64,000 bases of DNA from Zingiber officinale (GCF_018446385.1 NC_055987.1:30262202-30326201); one strand, 5' to 3'. Counted from the first letter of the stretch, positions 31,943-43,136 are shown. The notes: generated by a model not told the origin, from the letters alone. Numbers and translations: made by a program.

Positions 31943-32648
31943 TTTTTAAATTAAAATTAGCGCTTTAAGTGAGAAAATTAAACAAAGAATTTCTTTATGA
32001 GGCTTTGTCTAAGGAAGTGGTTGTTGTTCCAATAACCAAGAAGACCTAGTGCCTCGCCACGACCTGGAAATCAAAATATTGAAATAAATGTTTAATTAAC
32101 TTACTAATGAAGCATTAATACAAGAATTAATTAGTGCTTGAAAAAGGTTATTCAAAACATTTTATTTCAAATTAGAAATTTACTTGCTTAGAATTTTTTT
32201 TTTCCTCAGTCAATTTAAAAAAAAAATACTTAAAAATGTAAGTTAAGATTTTTTTTAAATTCAATTTTTTTTTGATTTTTTTATACTTAGAAATATTCTC
32301 AAAAATTATTTTTTCCTAAGTTAAGAACTTTTTCTTGAAACTAGAAATCTCAGCTTAAATTATTTAGAAAATGTTTCTAAATCTCTTAAAAACTTAGGAA
32401 TTTTTTTTAGAAATACTTTTTTTAAGTCTTTAACCCTTAGATTGTTTTTCTTGGAACCCCATTTTTTTGTGATCAAAGGGGGAGAAGGGAAAGTATAAGT
32501 ATAGGGGGAGGTAGATAGATTTAATTTGATTTTATCTTTTCTATCTTTTTGCACTTAAATTGAAAATTAAGTTAATTTACTTAATGTTATTTAATGTCTA
32601 TTTTAACCCTAGCTTAACTTGGGTTGATCACACCGAAAATGGGGAGAT
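31943..32648. other. Noncoding 3' interior and PPT of D
   Basis: AT-rich DNA with no pol remnant. A GGGGGAG tract occurs near 32480 and another near 32503. The polypurine tract proper (TGGGGAGAT) abuts the 3' LTR at 32649. Confidence 0.75.
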
Positions 32649-32696
32649 TGTTGGAACCCCAAGGTTGTTTTGGTGTGATCAACAAGTTAAGTTAGG
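32608..32696 (+). other. Inverted repeat around the PPT/3' LTR junction of D
   Basis: Arm 32608-32639 pairs with 32668-32696 along its whole length: one mismatch, a two-base bulge and a one-base bulge. The 28-base loop between them contains the polypurine tract and the LTR tip TGTTGGAACC. This is the best preserved example in the window. Confidence 0.85.
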
Positions 32697-33654
32697 TCAT
32701 GTTTGTTTCTAACCTTGTGTCTAAGTGTGCAGGAGCTTAGGAACACAGGCAGTCGAGCGGAAGACGCAGCTAGCGAGAAGGACGGCAGTCCGAGGGACGA
32801 GGTGTTGCGGAAGAGTACACCGGCGGACGAGAAGGAAGCGCGCGGTGGTTCCAAGGGACGAAAGCCGGAGCGGAAGATTGCTCGGGGAGCAAGAGACGCA
32901 GCTAGCGAGAAGGTCGACGACCGAGGGACGAAGACTGCGCGGACGAGAAGGAAACACGCGGCAATTCCGAGGGACGAGAAGCCGGAGGGAAGCCCGCTCG
33001 AGAAGACCGGAAGTTGGGTTCGGGTGAGCCCTTTTCCGGATGGCAGAGATCACCCAAGTGAGCGGATCCGGAGGAAAAGAACCGGACCGAGGCGGGACTG
33101 AACCAGAGAAGAGGTCCCGGACGAAAAAGTCAACGGCTGTTGACTTTGGGTTCCGGGGCGCCCGGAACAGTCCGGGGCGCTCGGAGCCCTCCGGGGCGCC
33201 CGGAACCCTTCCGGACGCCCGGACCCTGATTTTGACCAAGATCGCAATTTACACCATCTGAACGTTGGGGGATAAAATTTTATCCCCCCAGGGCGCCCGG
33301 AACCCTTCCAGGCGCCCCGACCAAGGCTATAAATATAGCCTTGGTCCAGAAGCTAATCATCAGTTCATAAATTGTAACAACACTTGTGTGCTTCCACTGC
33401 TTTGATTAGTTTCTTTCTTTTTGTGCCTACACTGTTGTAAACGAGGCTTCTCCGCCTGAAGGAGTTCTAAGTGCAATCATCTTCCTTGGATTAACAACCT
33501 CCCCGGTTGTAACCAAGTTAAATCCGGTGCCTCGTTTTTATGCTTTATTTTCTACATAATCTATTTTTCAAGTGTTAGCTTAATTGTTCGAAAAAGGGTT
33601 GTGTTTTATTCAGGGCTATTCAACCCCCCTTCTAGCCGGCCCAACGGTCCTACA
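32649..33654 (+). repeat. 3' LTR of element D
   Basis: 1,006 bp, TGTTGGAACC to GGTCCTACA. It contains the TATA palindrome at 33319-33346 and GC palindromes at 33155-33310. Confidence 0.92.
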
Positions 33655-33872
33655 GTATAGTTCCCGAATTGGTTGGCCAATATTGTCCTGGTCTCCAAAC
33701 CCATAAATAAGTGACGGGTTTGCATTCAGTTCAGGGATCTCAACAATGATTGTCTGAAGACTATTATCCTTTACCCCGCATTGATCAAGTGGTTGATTCT
33801 ACTTTTGTTTGTGAATTTATCTGTATATTGGATGCTTATCAAGGATATCACCCCGCATCGATCAAGGTTTAG
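33655..33872. other. Unassigned spacer between D and H
   Basis: 218 bases with no recognisable coding sequence. It does not match the missing beginnings of the H or I LTRs. Two short similar phrases (ACCCCGCATYGATCAAG) occur near 33775 and 33850. Confidence 0.4.
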
Positions 33873-34586
33873 GGTTTTACCAATCGACTAACATCTAGAC
33901 CAGTCAACTAAAGCAGGGCATAGAATGTTTCTATGCCCGATGACTGTAAAAATTAGTCACTAGTAATATAGCCAATTGACGGATATTGTAGCAAGTTGAT
34001 TGGTACACTGTAGTCAATCGATTGGTATTATAGCCAGTCGAATGGTACACTATAACAGTTGACTGGTAAAGAGTTGTTGGCAGAATTGAAAATTCTATGG
34101 AGAGTCAACAAGCACTAGTCGACTGATGCAAGGACCAGTCGACTGGTAATAATAAAATCAGCTTGCTGATTTCCTCAAACTCTATATAATGAAGTTTGGG
34201 GTGACTAACCTTGATGACAAAATTAGAGATGATTAACCCCCTAATTAGAGTCCCCATGCCCTTAAGTATAATCCAAGTGTGATTGAGTTTGTGGCAAGGT
34301 TTCTCTACTGAGAAGGAGGATTGTGTTAATTGGAGTTTATCAGGGAATCATCCACTAACGAATAGGGATCGTCCACCTTACGAATAGCCATGGAGTAGAA
34401 GCATCATCTCTGAACCGCATTAAATGAAACATATCATTAGTTTTTTTTCTTGTTTATTGTCTTCTAGGATTAGTTTCCATTTTATACTTGCTATTTTGTA
34501 TATCCGCTCCATTAACAAGTGTAGGAAGCGAACGTAGAGGGTGACCGTCTATTCACCCTCTATAGTCGGTGTCAAAGGTCCCAACA
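33873..34586 (+). repeat. 5' LTR of element H (left ~480 bp missing)
   Basis: Matches 38200-38952 of the 3' LTR. It contains degenerate CCAGTCGACTGG-type palindromes at 33890-34150 and ends AAGGTCCCAACA. Confidence 0.85.
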
Positions 34587-34588
34587 AT

Positions 34589-34600
34589 TGGTATCAGAGC
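34589..34600 (+). other. Primer-binding site of H (tRNA-iMet)
   Basis: TGGTATCAGAGC two bases after the 5' LTR. Confidence 0.9.
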
Positions 34601-34655
34601 AGTATTGCTCTTCATTGAACTAATCACCTGGAGTAGCAAGTGCTAGAAGAAAAAG

Positions 34656-36028
34656 ATGAAGTCAGAAGGACCATTAGGATGAGATATCTAGATCCCACCT
34701 CCATACGATCAAGAAGACTTTGAATATTGGAGAAAGTGTTTGGAGATTTGGTTCCAAATGGATTGAGTCCATTGGACCACGTTGGAAGTTTCTATCGAAG
34801 CTCCAACATATAAGAAAGGGAAGCTTCTTCGACCTTGGTATTGGACCGAAGAGAAACGGCAACAATCGGAGACAAATAATGAGGTAACTAGAATTATATT
34901 GAATTTATTACCATCTAATATTATGTCGCGTCTAGGTGAGTACAAGTGTGCTCATAAGCTATAGAGCAAAGGGATTGCTCTTCATGAAGATCCTATACAA
35001 GCACAAAAAGTGGAGGAGTCCAAGAAGAAGGGCTCATTAGTCCAAGAGGAGGAGAAGGATCAATCAGATGTGGAGACGAGCTCAACATCTAAAGAGGAGG
35101 AAGAAATGGAACCATCTACATCTTCAAGTAAGGAAGAAGAGTTCAAGATGGGTGAAGAAGAAGTCTTGGAAGTTTAGCCCTCAAGCTCATCTATGGGGAA
35201 GAGCGGGTAGAACCACATTGAGTGCTTTGAGTGTGGGAAAATGGGACACTACAAGAGTAGGTGTCCTTCGCTCAAGATGGTAAAAGAGATAAACCCCAAA
35301 CCCAGTAAAGTTGATTTAAAAACTAATGTGGGCTGTAGTGATAATGCGAAGGAGAAGAAGCATATTAGATGCTTCATGTGTGGTGAGTAAAGACACTACC
35401 ACATAAAATTCCCAAGAAAGGGAGAGATCAAGAAGATGGACCAATTGAAAAAGTGGAGGAAGAATGAAGGCTTAAGTCAAGGGGAAGATTCAAAGGTAAA
35501 GGGGGAGATAAACCGTAATTTAATGTTTAATTCAAATTTAAATTCCTCTATCCATGTTAGAAATAATGTTAATTATTTACCCATGCATAATTATGAATTT
35601 ATATATAATGATAGAAATAGGGTTAACATAGTCGATAACCCTAAGTAATTGAATGTTAAGGTTAGACCAAACCAAAAATAATCTACTTTGCCTAAGGAGA
35701 GGAAAATAGTTGAAAACAAAGATATTAATCCCAAGAAGGGCTGACATGTGCCTATGAAGGTGGGTAGGTCTAGAAATGTCCATGGTGGACAAGTGAATTC
35801 TAGGGTTAGAAATCTAGAATTAGAAAACAAGCTTTGAAGGAGAAGCTTGATAGGGTAGAAAAATTCCTAGGTAGATTCATTAATAAATCTAAAGGACTTG
35901 ATAGGATATTGGGTAGTCAAAGATCCAATGGTGATAGATCCGGTTTGGGATACCGGTCTTCATCAAACAAGGGTAAGGGGAAGTTACCCATGGAGCACTT
36001 TGGCGAGTATGCTAGTAGAGTCTCCTAA
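34656..36028 (+). pseudogene. gag of element H, decayed, with two zinc-knuckle positions
   Basis: From an ATG at 34656 one frame reads through several stops and shows the gag motif DFEYWRKCLEIWFQMD near 34705, the usual N-terminal gag signature. An acidic and serine-rich stretch follows (35000-35180). A good zinc knuckle CFECGKMGHYKSRC is near 35222-35263. A second, broken one is near 35370-35410 (CFMCGE then a stop, HYHIKF). The C-terminal region has a basic, GLGYRSSSNKGKGKL-like tail, parallel to the GLGYKSKKKYRS tail in the gag of C. Double-knuckle gags occur in some copia lineages. At least six stops make this copy nonfunctional. Confidence 0.75.
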
Positions 36029-37718
36029 GGCCAAGAGAAGGTCACGTACAATGATTGCAAGTATAAATAGTAAGGGAGAATCCTCCAATGCTAGAGAAAA
36101 GTCATATGCTATGATGCCATATGATTATAGGAAGGAGATGTTAAGAAATAGCAAGGAAAAGCTATTTAAGGATAAGGAGAAATTAACCAAGGACAAGGTG
36201 TCTAAGGTTAAGAAGGTCAAGTGTGTAGGCCAAGTGCCACCTGAGGTACACTGAAGTGGTATAGCCATAGTGGATGAGTCACTTAGGGAGGTGGCTAAGG
36301 TCAAGAGCTCTATGGGAGCTTAAAGAGTCAAATTGGGACCCATGGTCATTGGATCTCAAGTGGGCCTTGCTTGGGATTCTAGATGAATCATGGAATGTGC
36401 CAAAGAGGTTAGAAATGGACTTGAGTCTCTAATCTAGTTGGTTGGCACATTTGGAATGTGATTCATGCATGAAAATATGAAATGAAATTCATATTGCATG
36501 ATAACTGGTTTTAGATGTATAGATGTCATATAAACTAATGCTAGGGATGCATTATGGTTTAATATGGATAGATACATCAAGAGGAAGTCAAAACTAGGAC
36601 TTTAGGTCAAGGTTCAATTGAACAATTTAGATAGTTTTAGATTTTGTGTCAATTTCAGGATCTAATATATATATATATATATTTGAATATATTTTTTCTA
36701 AATAATAAAATAGACATCTCCATAAAATTTAGAAATTTTTGGAGGTCTGTGAAATTTTTGGTGTATTTTTGAAATTAGATTCAGAAATACAGTTTGGGCT
36801 AAAATAGGGTGTCAGTCAATTGATGCAGGTATCAATCGAATGGTAACACTGTTCATCAAACACAGAATGGTTCTATGGGGTTGATTCGATGAGGGCAATC
36901 GACTAGGGTTAGGGATGACAACCGGTTCGGGTTGGGGTGGGTTTGGCTAAACTCGGGACCTACCCCACCTCCCTTTGGACCCGCCCCGCCCCATCCCGTC
37001 CCGTGAACCCGGTAGGGTGGATCTAGGTTAGATCCTCTAGACCTGCCATATTTTTTTTAAATACAAAATAAAAAACTTTAAAAATTAATTAAACATTAAA
37101 TTTATTTTCAACATTTATATTAATAATATTTTATAACCAAAAAAATTATCACAAATTAAAATCCATCAATTTTGATTTAATTAAGAATTAATTATTAATT
37201 TTTATAAAAAATAAAAAAAAATTATTATACGGGGCGAGTTCGGTTAAACCCGTGATCCGCCCCGAATTTACCTTAAGACCCGTTTAGGCAAGCCTAAACC
37301 TGCCTCGCCGGGGCGGGTTTGTTACGGGGTCAAGTTTCAACCCAGCCCATTACCATCTCTAACTGGGGTCTATGACAATCGACTGATACAATATAGTATT
37401 GGTTTTCAGCCATAGAAAATGACCAAATAGGGGATATACATGATGATTATGGTTATTAGATATATAAGAGTCCAATAATTGAAATATTATTAGATTTTTT
37501 TTTAATGTATGACAATGGGGGAGATGTTTAAGTTTAAGTAGAAAACCTAAATATCTTTGTGGGAAATCCTAGCTCAAGGGGGAGCTTAGCTCAAAGGCGA
37601 GCCTAGGTTTAGATTCCATTGATTGTGCTTGAGTGATTGCATATTTTGTTTGCATGTTTATTGCATTATATGTTTTCCTAACTTAAATAAGCTGTCAAAT
37701 ATTAAAAAAGGAAGAGAT
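36029..37718. other. Noncoding 3' interior of H
   Basis: A lysine-rich, gag-like stretch continues to about 36250. No integrase or RT motif follows. The stretch has a short (TA) microsatellite near 36667-36681, the MITE-like insertion at 36908-37364, CAATCGACTG-type motifs at 36815-36905 and 37376-37390, a GGGGGAGAT tract near 37520, and the polypurine tract GGAAGAGAT at 37710. Confidence 0.6.
36908..37364. mobile_element. MITE-like insertion in H
   Basis: A 457-bp block unlike its surroundings, GC-rich at both ends and AT-rich in the middle. The ends are roughly inverted (TTAGGGATGACAA versus GTTAGAGATGGTAA read inward). The flanks CTAGGGTT and CTGGGGTC are similar over eight bases, which would fit a hAT-type non-autonomous element. 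No coding sequence. Confidence 0.45.
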
Positions 37719-37776
37719 TGTTGGAGCAGCCAGTGTAACCCTAAATTTTGATGTTTGAGCAAAGGTTTAAGTTAGG
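37677..37776 (+). other. Inverted repeat around the PPT/3' LTR junction of H
   Basis: Arm 37677-37707 pairs with 37746-37776 through two blocks, CCTAACTTAAA/TTTAAGTTAGG and TCAAATATTAAAA/TTTTGATGTTTGA (with G-T pairs), around an unpaired middle. The PPT and LTR tip lie between the arms. Confidence 0.65.
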
Positions 37777-38952
37777 TTTATTTTGTATTTGATATAAACT
37801 TGTGAGTATGCAAGATGCAGGTACAACAAGAAAAGTTCAAGTGGGATCTTGGTAAAGGTAAAGTCCAAGGGTGAGTTTTGGCGGTATAAGTCCAAGTGTG
37901 TAGTCTTGATAACGTAAGTCCAAGTGTAACTTGGCAAGGATGAAGATTGAAGCCGAAGGAAGCTCTTAAAAGCAAGTCGTGAATGATGGGGAAGCATTTG
38001 AGGGACACAAGGTTGATGGAGGAGGCTAGAAGGCAAGGTCATAAGAAGACCCGACAATAAGGATAAGGCTGAAAGAAACATCTTGAAGGCAAGATGTGAA
38101 GGATGGGGAACCATTTGAGGGGTGCATGGCTGATGGAAGATGGCTAGAAGGCAAGGTCGAGGTTGTGTGGGCAAGGACGAGTACATGATAGATTGTACTT
38201 AGGGCAAAACCCTAGGTTTACGATTTTACCAGTCGACTGACATCTGGACTAGTCTACTGGGGCAGGGCACAGAATATTTTTGTGCCCGACGGTTGTGAAA
38301 ACCAGTCTATTAGTACTATAACCATTCGACTAGTACCATAGCTAGTTGAATGGTATACTGTAGCCAATCGACTATTATTGTAGTCAGTTGATACACTATA
38401 GCACTCGACTGGTAAAGGCCCGTTGGCAGAATCACGAATTCTGTAGAGTGTTGTTGGCCAGCACCAGTAGAGTGGTGCAAGGACTAATCGAATGATAATG
38501 GTAAAATCAATTTGTTGATTTCACCAAGCTCTATATAATGAAGCTTGGGGTGGCTGACCTTGGTAATGAAATTAAAGGTGGTTAGCCCCTAATTAGAGTC
38601 TCCCAAGCCCTTAAGTGCAATCCAAGTGTGATTGAATTTGTGGTGAGGTTTCTCCACCGAGAAGGAGAATTGTGCTAGTCTGAGTTTGTTGAGGAATCAT
38701 CCACTGACGGATAGGGATTGCCCACCTTATAGATAGTAGTGAAGTAGGAATATCATCTCCAAACCATGTTAAACAAAACTTGTGGTTAGGTTTTGTTCTT
38801 GTTTATTGTCTTCTAGGGTTACCTTCCATTTTATACTTGTTATTTTGTATTGCCGTTGCGCTAACAAGTATACGAAGCAAACGTAGAGGGTGACCGTCTA
38901 TTCACCCCCCCCCCCCCCCCCTCCTCTTTAGCTGATGTTAAAGGTCCCAACA
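37719..38952 (+). repeat. 3' LTR of element H
   Basis: 1,234 bp, TGTTGGAGCAGCC to GGTCCCAACA. It shows degenerate AAGTCCAAGTG...CTTGG hairpins at 37830-37950 and CCAGTCGACTGG-like palindromes at 38230-38490. A run of about 16 C's at 38907-38922 lies near the end. Confidence 0.88.
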
Positions 38953-39676
38953 ATGAGAAGCCGAGGAGGAAGTTTGCTAGAGGAAAATGTCAAAGTTGGG
39001 TTTGAGTGAGCTCAACTCCGGATGACCGAAGCATCACCCAAGCGAGTGGAGCAAAGAATGGTTAACAATGAAAGTTAATCATTTTTGGATGAACAGTGCT
39101 TGAGATGCCTTAGATCGGACTAGAGATGCCTCTGATGAATAGTACTAAATGTGCCTCCGATGTACTGGAGATGCCTCGGATGAATAGTAGTCGAAGTGCC
39201 TTTAGCTGCTCGGAGGTGCCTCCAATGAATAGTAGCTGTTAGGATGCTATTGCATGGAGATAAGATTTTATCCACTTGGAGGTGTCCCAGATATATTTGG
39301 AGGCATCTCCAAGCATGCCAACAAATGATAACATTTTCCAGAATATATAAATAGCACTCTAGAGCTAGAAGTTCAATAACAAATACTATATTCATCTTTT
39401 GAGCTATTTTTGAGCTTCCAAAGTTTGTAAGAGGATACTCTGCATTCACAAAGGAGATTTTTAGTAGAACTTTTTAACTTCCTTGAATTAACAACCATAA
39501 AGGTTATAACTAAATAAAAATCCTTAGCCTTCTTGCTTTTTTATGTTATTATTTTTTGTGTTAATTAATTGTTATCTAATATTGTGTCATTACTAAAAAA
39601 TAGTAGCAAGAAAATTTGTTCTAACTTATTTTGACAGGTTATTCATTCCCTTTAGCTGATCCATGACAGTCCAACA
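38953..39676 (+). repeat. 5' LTR of element I (left ~250 bp missing)
   Basis: Matches 42160-42861. It contains degenerate GAGGCGCCTC-type palindromes at 39085-39300, now mostly GATGCCTC/GGTGCCTC. Confidence 0.75.
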
Positions 39677-39678
39677 AA

Positions 39679-39690
39679 TGGTATCAGAGC
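39679..39690 (+). other. Primer-binding site of I (tRNA-iMet)
   Basis: TGGTATCAGAGC after the LTR end CCAACA. Confidence 0.88.
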
Positions 39691-39731
39691 CCACCCACTT
39701 TAGAAGGACTAAGCGCTAAAGCAATAAAATG

Positions 39732-41129
39732 ATGGTCGGATCTAACATTCATCCATCAAAGTTTGAGGGGGAGTTCACACTTTAGAAGCGTCGTATGGGG
39801 GTATTTTTCAAGACTGACTTTGACATTCTCCTTTGTAGCATCCAGAAATCAGCACGGAGAAGAAAAGGAAGAACATCTATGGAGCAAAAAGGAGCAGGCT
39901 GACTTTATGGCTAATAACAAAGTAGAATTTCATTTGCTGAGCATACTACCGCCCCAAGAAGTCAACTGAATCAGCACCTACGACTCGTCCAAAGAACTCT
40001 GAGAGAAGCTCATGGAGCTTTACGAAGGAACATCGGAGGCCAAGCTATCAAGACGAGACATCCTCTGAAATCAGATAACGAACCTCCGAATGGAAAAAGG
40101 AGAAACAGTGGCTCAACTATACATAAAGATTAAGGAGCTAATCACTGAACTCACTAACCTCAGAGAAATAGTAATGAATCTAGACTCAATCTAATATGCA
40201 CTCAACGCCTATCCAAGAACCCAAAAAGTAGGCATCAATAGTAGATGCCTACTACATTTCAAAAGACTTGAAGGTAAGTACTTTAGAAGAGTTGTTTTCA
40301 ACTTTGGAATTACACGAGTCTCGGTGTGTAGGACAAAAAAAGGAGCCGAATCAGAACCTAGCATTGCAATCTAAGAAATATGAACCAGATTCAGAATCTT
40401 CCCTCGGCGAAGATGAAAAAGCCTACATGGTAATAAAGTTTAATAAATTTGTTAAAACTAACAAATTTAATGAAATACAGGCAAAAAAGATTCTATGACG
40501 AAAAAGGAAAATGATGTGCTACAACTACTAAGAAGAAGAGCATTTGAAGGACAACTGCCCAAAACTAAAAAGTAAAAAAAAAAAAAAAAGGCAAAGGGTC
40601 AGAAAGGTCAAAACAGAAGAACCTTAAAGCAACATCGAGTGAGTCGTCATCATCCAAGTCCGAGAAGAAATAATACGCTAGACTAGCAATAATGGCTAGT
40701 CACCCAAAAGAAGATGATGAAACTACTTTAGACGAGAGTATCGATAAAGGGGGAGCATCAAACTACGAGTCCAACACGGTAAGTGAGGTATGATTCCTAT
40801 CCTCCGATTAATTATAGGATATTATCAAGATGTTAAATAGATCATTATACAAAATTAGGACCAAATATATAAATTCAAAGAAAGATCATGCATGCCTACA
40901 AGAAAATTTTGATAAAATTAAAATTGAGAATATAAAATTAAATGAAGAAATAGAAACATTGAAATCAAAATTTTGGCATGTTCTAATTTAAATATTTTTC
41001 AAATTTCAAAGTTTAGAGATTATAGTAGGCATAATTAGTATTCAAAAAAATTATATTGCTAGAAAATATTTGATAAATCCAGTAGATTGGAATTTATTTT
41101 GGATTCTGAAATATATTCTAACCTATTAG
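39732..41129 (+). pseudogene. gag of element I, heavily decayed
   Basis: It opens MVGSNIHPSKFEGEF, clearly the same gag family as D. Stops and frameshifts follow within 20 codons. Surviving landmarks: ILPPQEVN near 39945, LYEGTSEAKLSR near 40020-40055, KVSTLEELFSTLELHESRC near 40272-40330, a ruined zinc knuckle (CYNY, stop, EEEHLKDNC) near 40520-40560, a SIDKGGAS stretch near 40740, and the tail INPVDWNLFW near 41075. The order and spacing equal those of D and A, so this was once a full-length gag of the same kind. Confidence 0.78.
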
Positions 41130-41917
41130 ATTTTTTTATTTTTCTAAAAAATTTTATGGCTAGAACATCCATTTTAAAAAATTATTTTTAGTAACCCTTC
41201 TTAATTTTTATGATAGAAAATTATGTTTTCTGTTGCTGGAAAAATTTTTAAAACTTTTTAATCGTTATATAATTTTTTTTACCTAAAAATGAAATTTTGT
41301 ATTAAAACTTTTTAGCAATAAATTTTTTTAAAATTTATTTTTCCAAAACTAACCGATAGATTTTGAATGTTCGGAAAAATTAGTAAAATTTTTAGATATC
41401 AAAATCTATTTTTAAGCATTTAAATTGGATAATAGCCATTTCTATATAAAAAGATTTATTCTGGTTATAAGAAAAATATTATTTTTGTGATTTTTTTTTA
41501 TCATGATCTGAATGCTTTGGTTTGACGTTGACAAAAAATTTCATGATTTTTTCAAAAAATACAAATAATTCTAAATTTATTTTTTTTTTGCAAAACTAGG
41601 GTAAACTGTTAAAAATTATTTTCTTTGTAAAATAATTTTGGTAAAAAGATATATTCTTGAGTAATCTATTTTCTACCCAAAGAAATATTTTCATTTTTTT
41701 TTGTCTTATATTCTCTTATTTTTTTTATGTGATCAAAGGAGGAGAATAATTAGATGTTAAGTTTAGGGGAGGTTTTATTTGATTGTAATTAAAATAATTA
41801 TATTTAATACTTGTATTTAAATTTCATATTTAAGTTATAATTATTTTTACAAATTTTATTTGTTTGTTTGTATAACTGATCTTAACTCGGGTTGATTCAC
41901 ATTAAAAAGGGGGAGAT
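41130..41917. other. Noncoding 3' interior and PPT of I
   Basis: Very AT-rich. A GGAGGAG tract lies near 41730 and a GGGGAGG tract near 41765. The polypurine tract AAAAAGGGGGAGAT abuts the LTR at 41918. The inverted repeat around the junction (about 41880-41975) is still visible. No pol sequence. Confidence 0.65.
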
Positions 41918-42861
41918 TATAAGTACTTTGGGATAGTTTTGATGCGATCAACTGGGTTAAGTTAGGTCATGCGGAGTTAATACCTTGTGTCTAAGTGTAC
42001 AGGGACTTAGGAACACAGAAAGTCTAGCGAAAGACATGACAAGCGAGAGGAGAATAGCAAGGGAAGAGAGTTGACAAGCTTAGTGCATCTTAGGGATGAG
42101 GAGCTGTGGAAGAGTATACTGGTGGACGAGAAGGATGCGCATGACGTATCCGAGGGGACAAGAAGCCAGGAAAGAAGTTTGCTCGAGGAGAAAGTCAGAT
42201 TTGGATTCAGGTGAGCTCAACTTTAGACGACCATAGCATCATCGAAGCTAGCAGAGTGAAGAATGGTTAATAATGGAAGTTAACCATTTTTGGATGAACA
42301 ATGCTCGAGACGCCTCAGATCAGACTGAAGGTACCTCTGATGAATAGTACTGAAGGCGCCTCATTTGGACTAGAGGTACCTCGAATGAGCAATAGTCGAG
42401 ATGCCTTCAGCTACTCGGAGGCACCTCTAATGAGCAGCAGTCATTAGGCTGTCGTTGCATGGAGATAAGGTTTTATTCATTTGGAGGTGCCTCCAAGCCA
42501 CGTTAGCAAATGGTAACTTTTTTCCATAACGTAATAAATATCATCCTAGAGCTAGGAGTTCAATAGAAATCACTATATTTATCTTCCGAGTTGTTCTTGA
42601 GCTTTCAAAGTCTGTAAGAGGCTACTCTGTATTCATGAAGGAGATTTTAATAGAACTTTTCAACTGTCTTGGATTAACAACTACCTAAGTTGTAAGCAAA
42701 TAAAAATCCTTAGCCTTTTTACTTTTTTATGTTATTATTTTGTGTGTTAATTAATTGTTATCCAATATTATGTCCTTTCTAAAAAAAGTAGTAAGAGAAA
42801 TTGTTCTAACTTATTTTGGCAGGCTATTCACCCCCTCTAGTCGATCCATGACGATCCAATA
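41918..42861 (+). repeat. 3' LTR of element I
   Basis: 944 bp with mutated tips. Contains GAGACGCCTCAG/GAAGGCGCCTC-type palindromes at 42310-42490. Confidence 0.75.
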
Positions 42862-43136
42862 GAATAGGCATTCAGTGCTGGCGGTAACATATTAGATGAA
42901 TGATGATCAATATATCTCCCAACTCATTGGAAGCCCAAGCATTACTCGACGATTGGTCCAGATAAAAAAAGAATTCAAGGAATGTAACTTTCAAATGACA
43001 AAGTTGAAGAATTTGATACCAAATGAACAAATACTATGGGAACGGAAAATAGAAGTGAGTAACAATGCCACTTCTTAAGATAAAAGGATAAAAAGGTAAG
43101 AGAACTACGTGAGGTTTGATTCCCCTATATCTTAAG
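42862..43136. other. Unassigned DNA left of solo LTR K
   Basis: A 60-codon open stretch (42896-43078) has no family I recognise. The end of this segment, GAGGTTTGATTCCCC, continues after K as GGGGATAGGTAGAC. This segment and 44691-44880 were therefore contiguous before K inserted; they may be part of an older, unidentified repeat. Confidence 0.4.

Larger units (their letters stand above)
29600..33654 (+). mobile_element. Gag-only LTR retrotransposon D
   Basis: Plus-strand element with a 5'-truncated 5' LTR (29600-30447), iMet primer-binding site, gag, noncoding AT-rich 3' region, polypurine tract and complete 1,006-bp 3' LTR. The 2.2-kb interior has no pol sequence. It belongs to the same family as A. 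The 5' LTR lacks roughly its first 135 bases, exactly at the tip of LTR J. Confidence 0.9.
33873..38952 (+). mobile_element. Gag-only LTR retrotransposon H
   Basis: Truncated 5' LTR, iMet primer-binding site, decayed gag with zinc knuckles, a 3.1-kb interior with no pol, polypurine tract and a complete 1,234-bp 3' LTR. The family is distinct from A/B/D by LTR and gag sequence. The interior also holds a MITE-like insertion (36908-37364). H's 3' LTR end abuts the truncated 5' LTR of I, so it appears inserted there. Confidence 0.8.
38953..42861 (+). mobile_element. Gag-only LTR retrotransposon I, old
   Basis: Truncated 5' LTR (38953-39676), iMet primer-binding site, heavily decayed gag, 2.2-kb interior without pol, polypurine tract and 3' LTR (41918-42861). 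Gag and LTR are distantly related to A/B/D. The number of stops and the worn LTR tips (TTATAAG instead of TGTTGG; CCAATA instead of CCAACA) make it the oldest of the set. Confidence 0.78.

Noticed and set aside
38907..38922. Run of C's as a special regulatory element
   Set aside because: It is an expansion of the C-rich end common to these LTRs (TTCACCCCC...). Simple slippage explains it.
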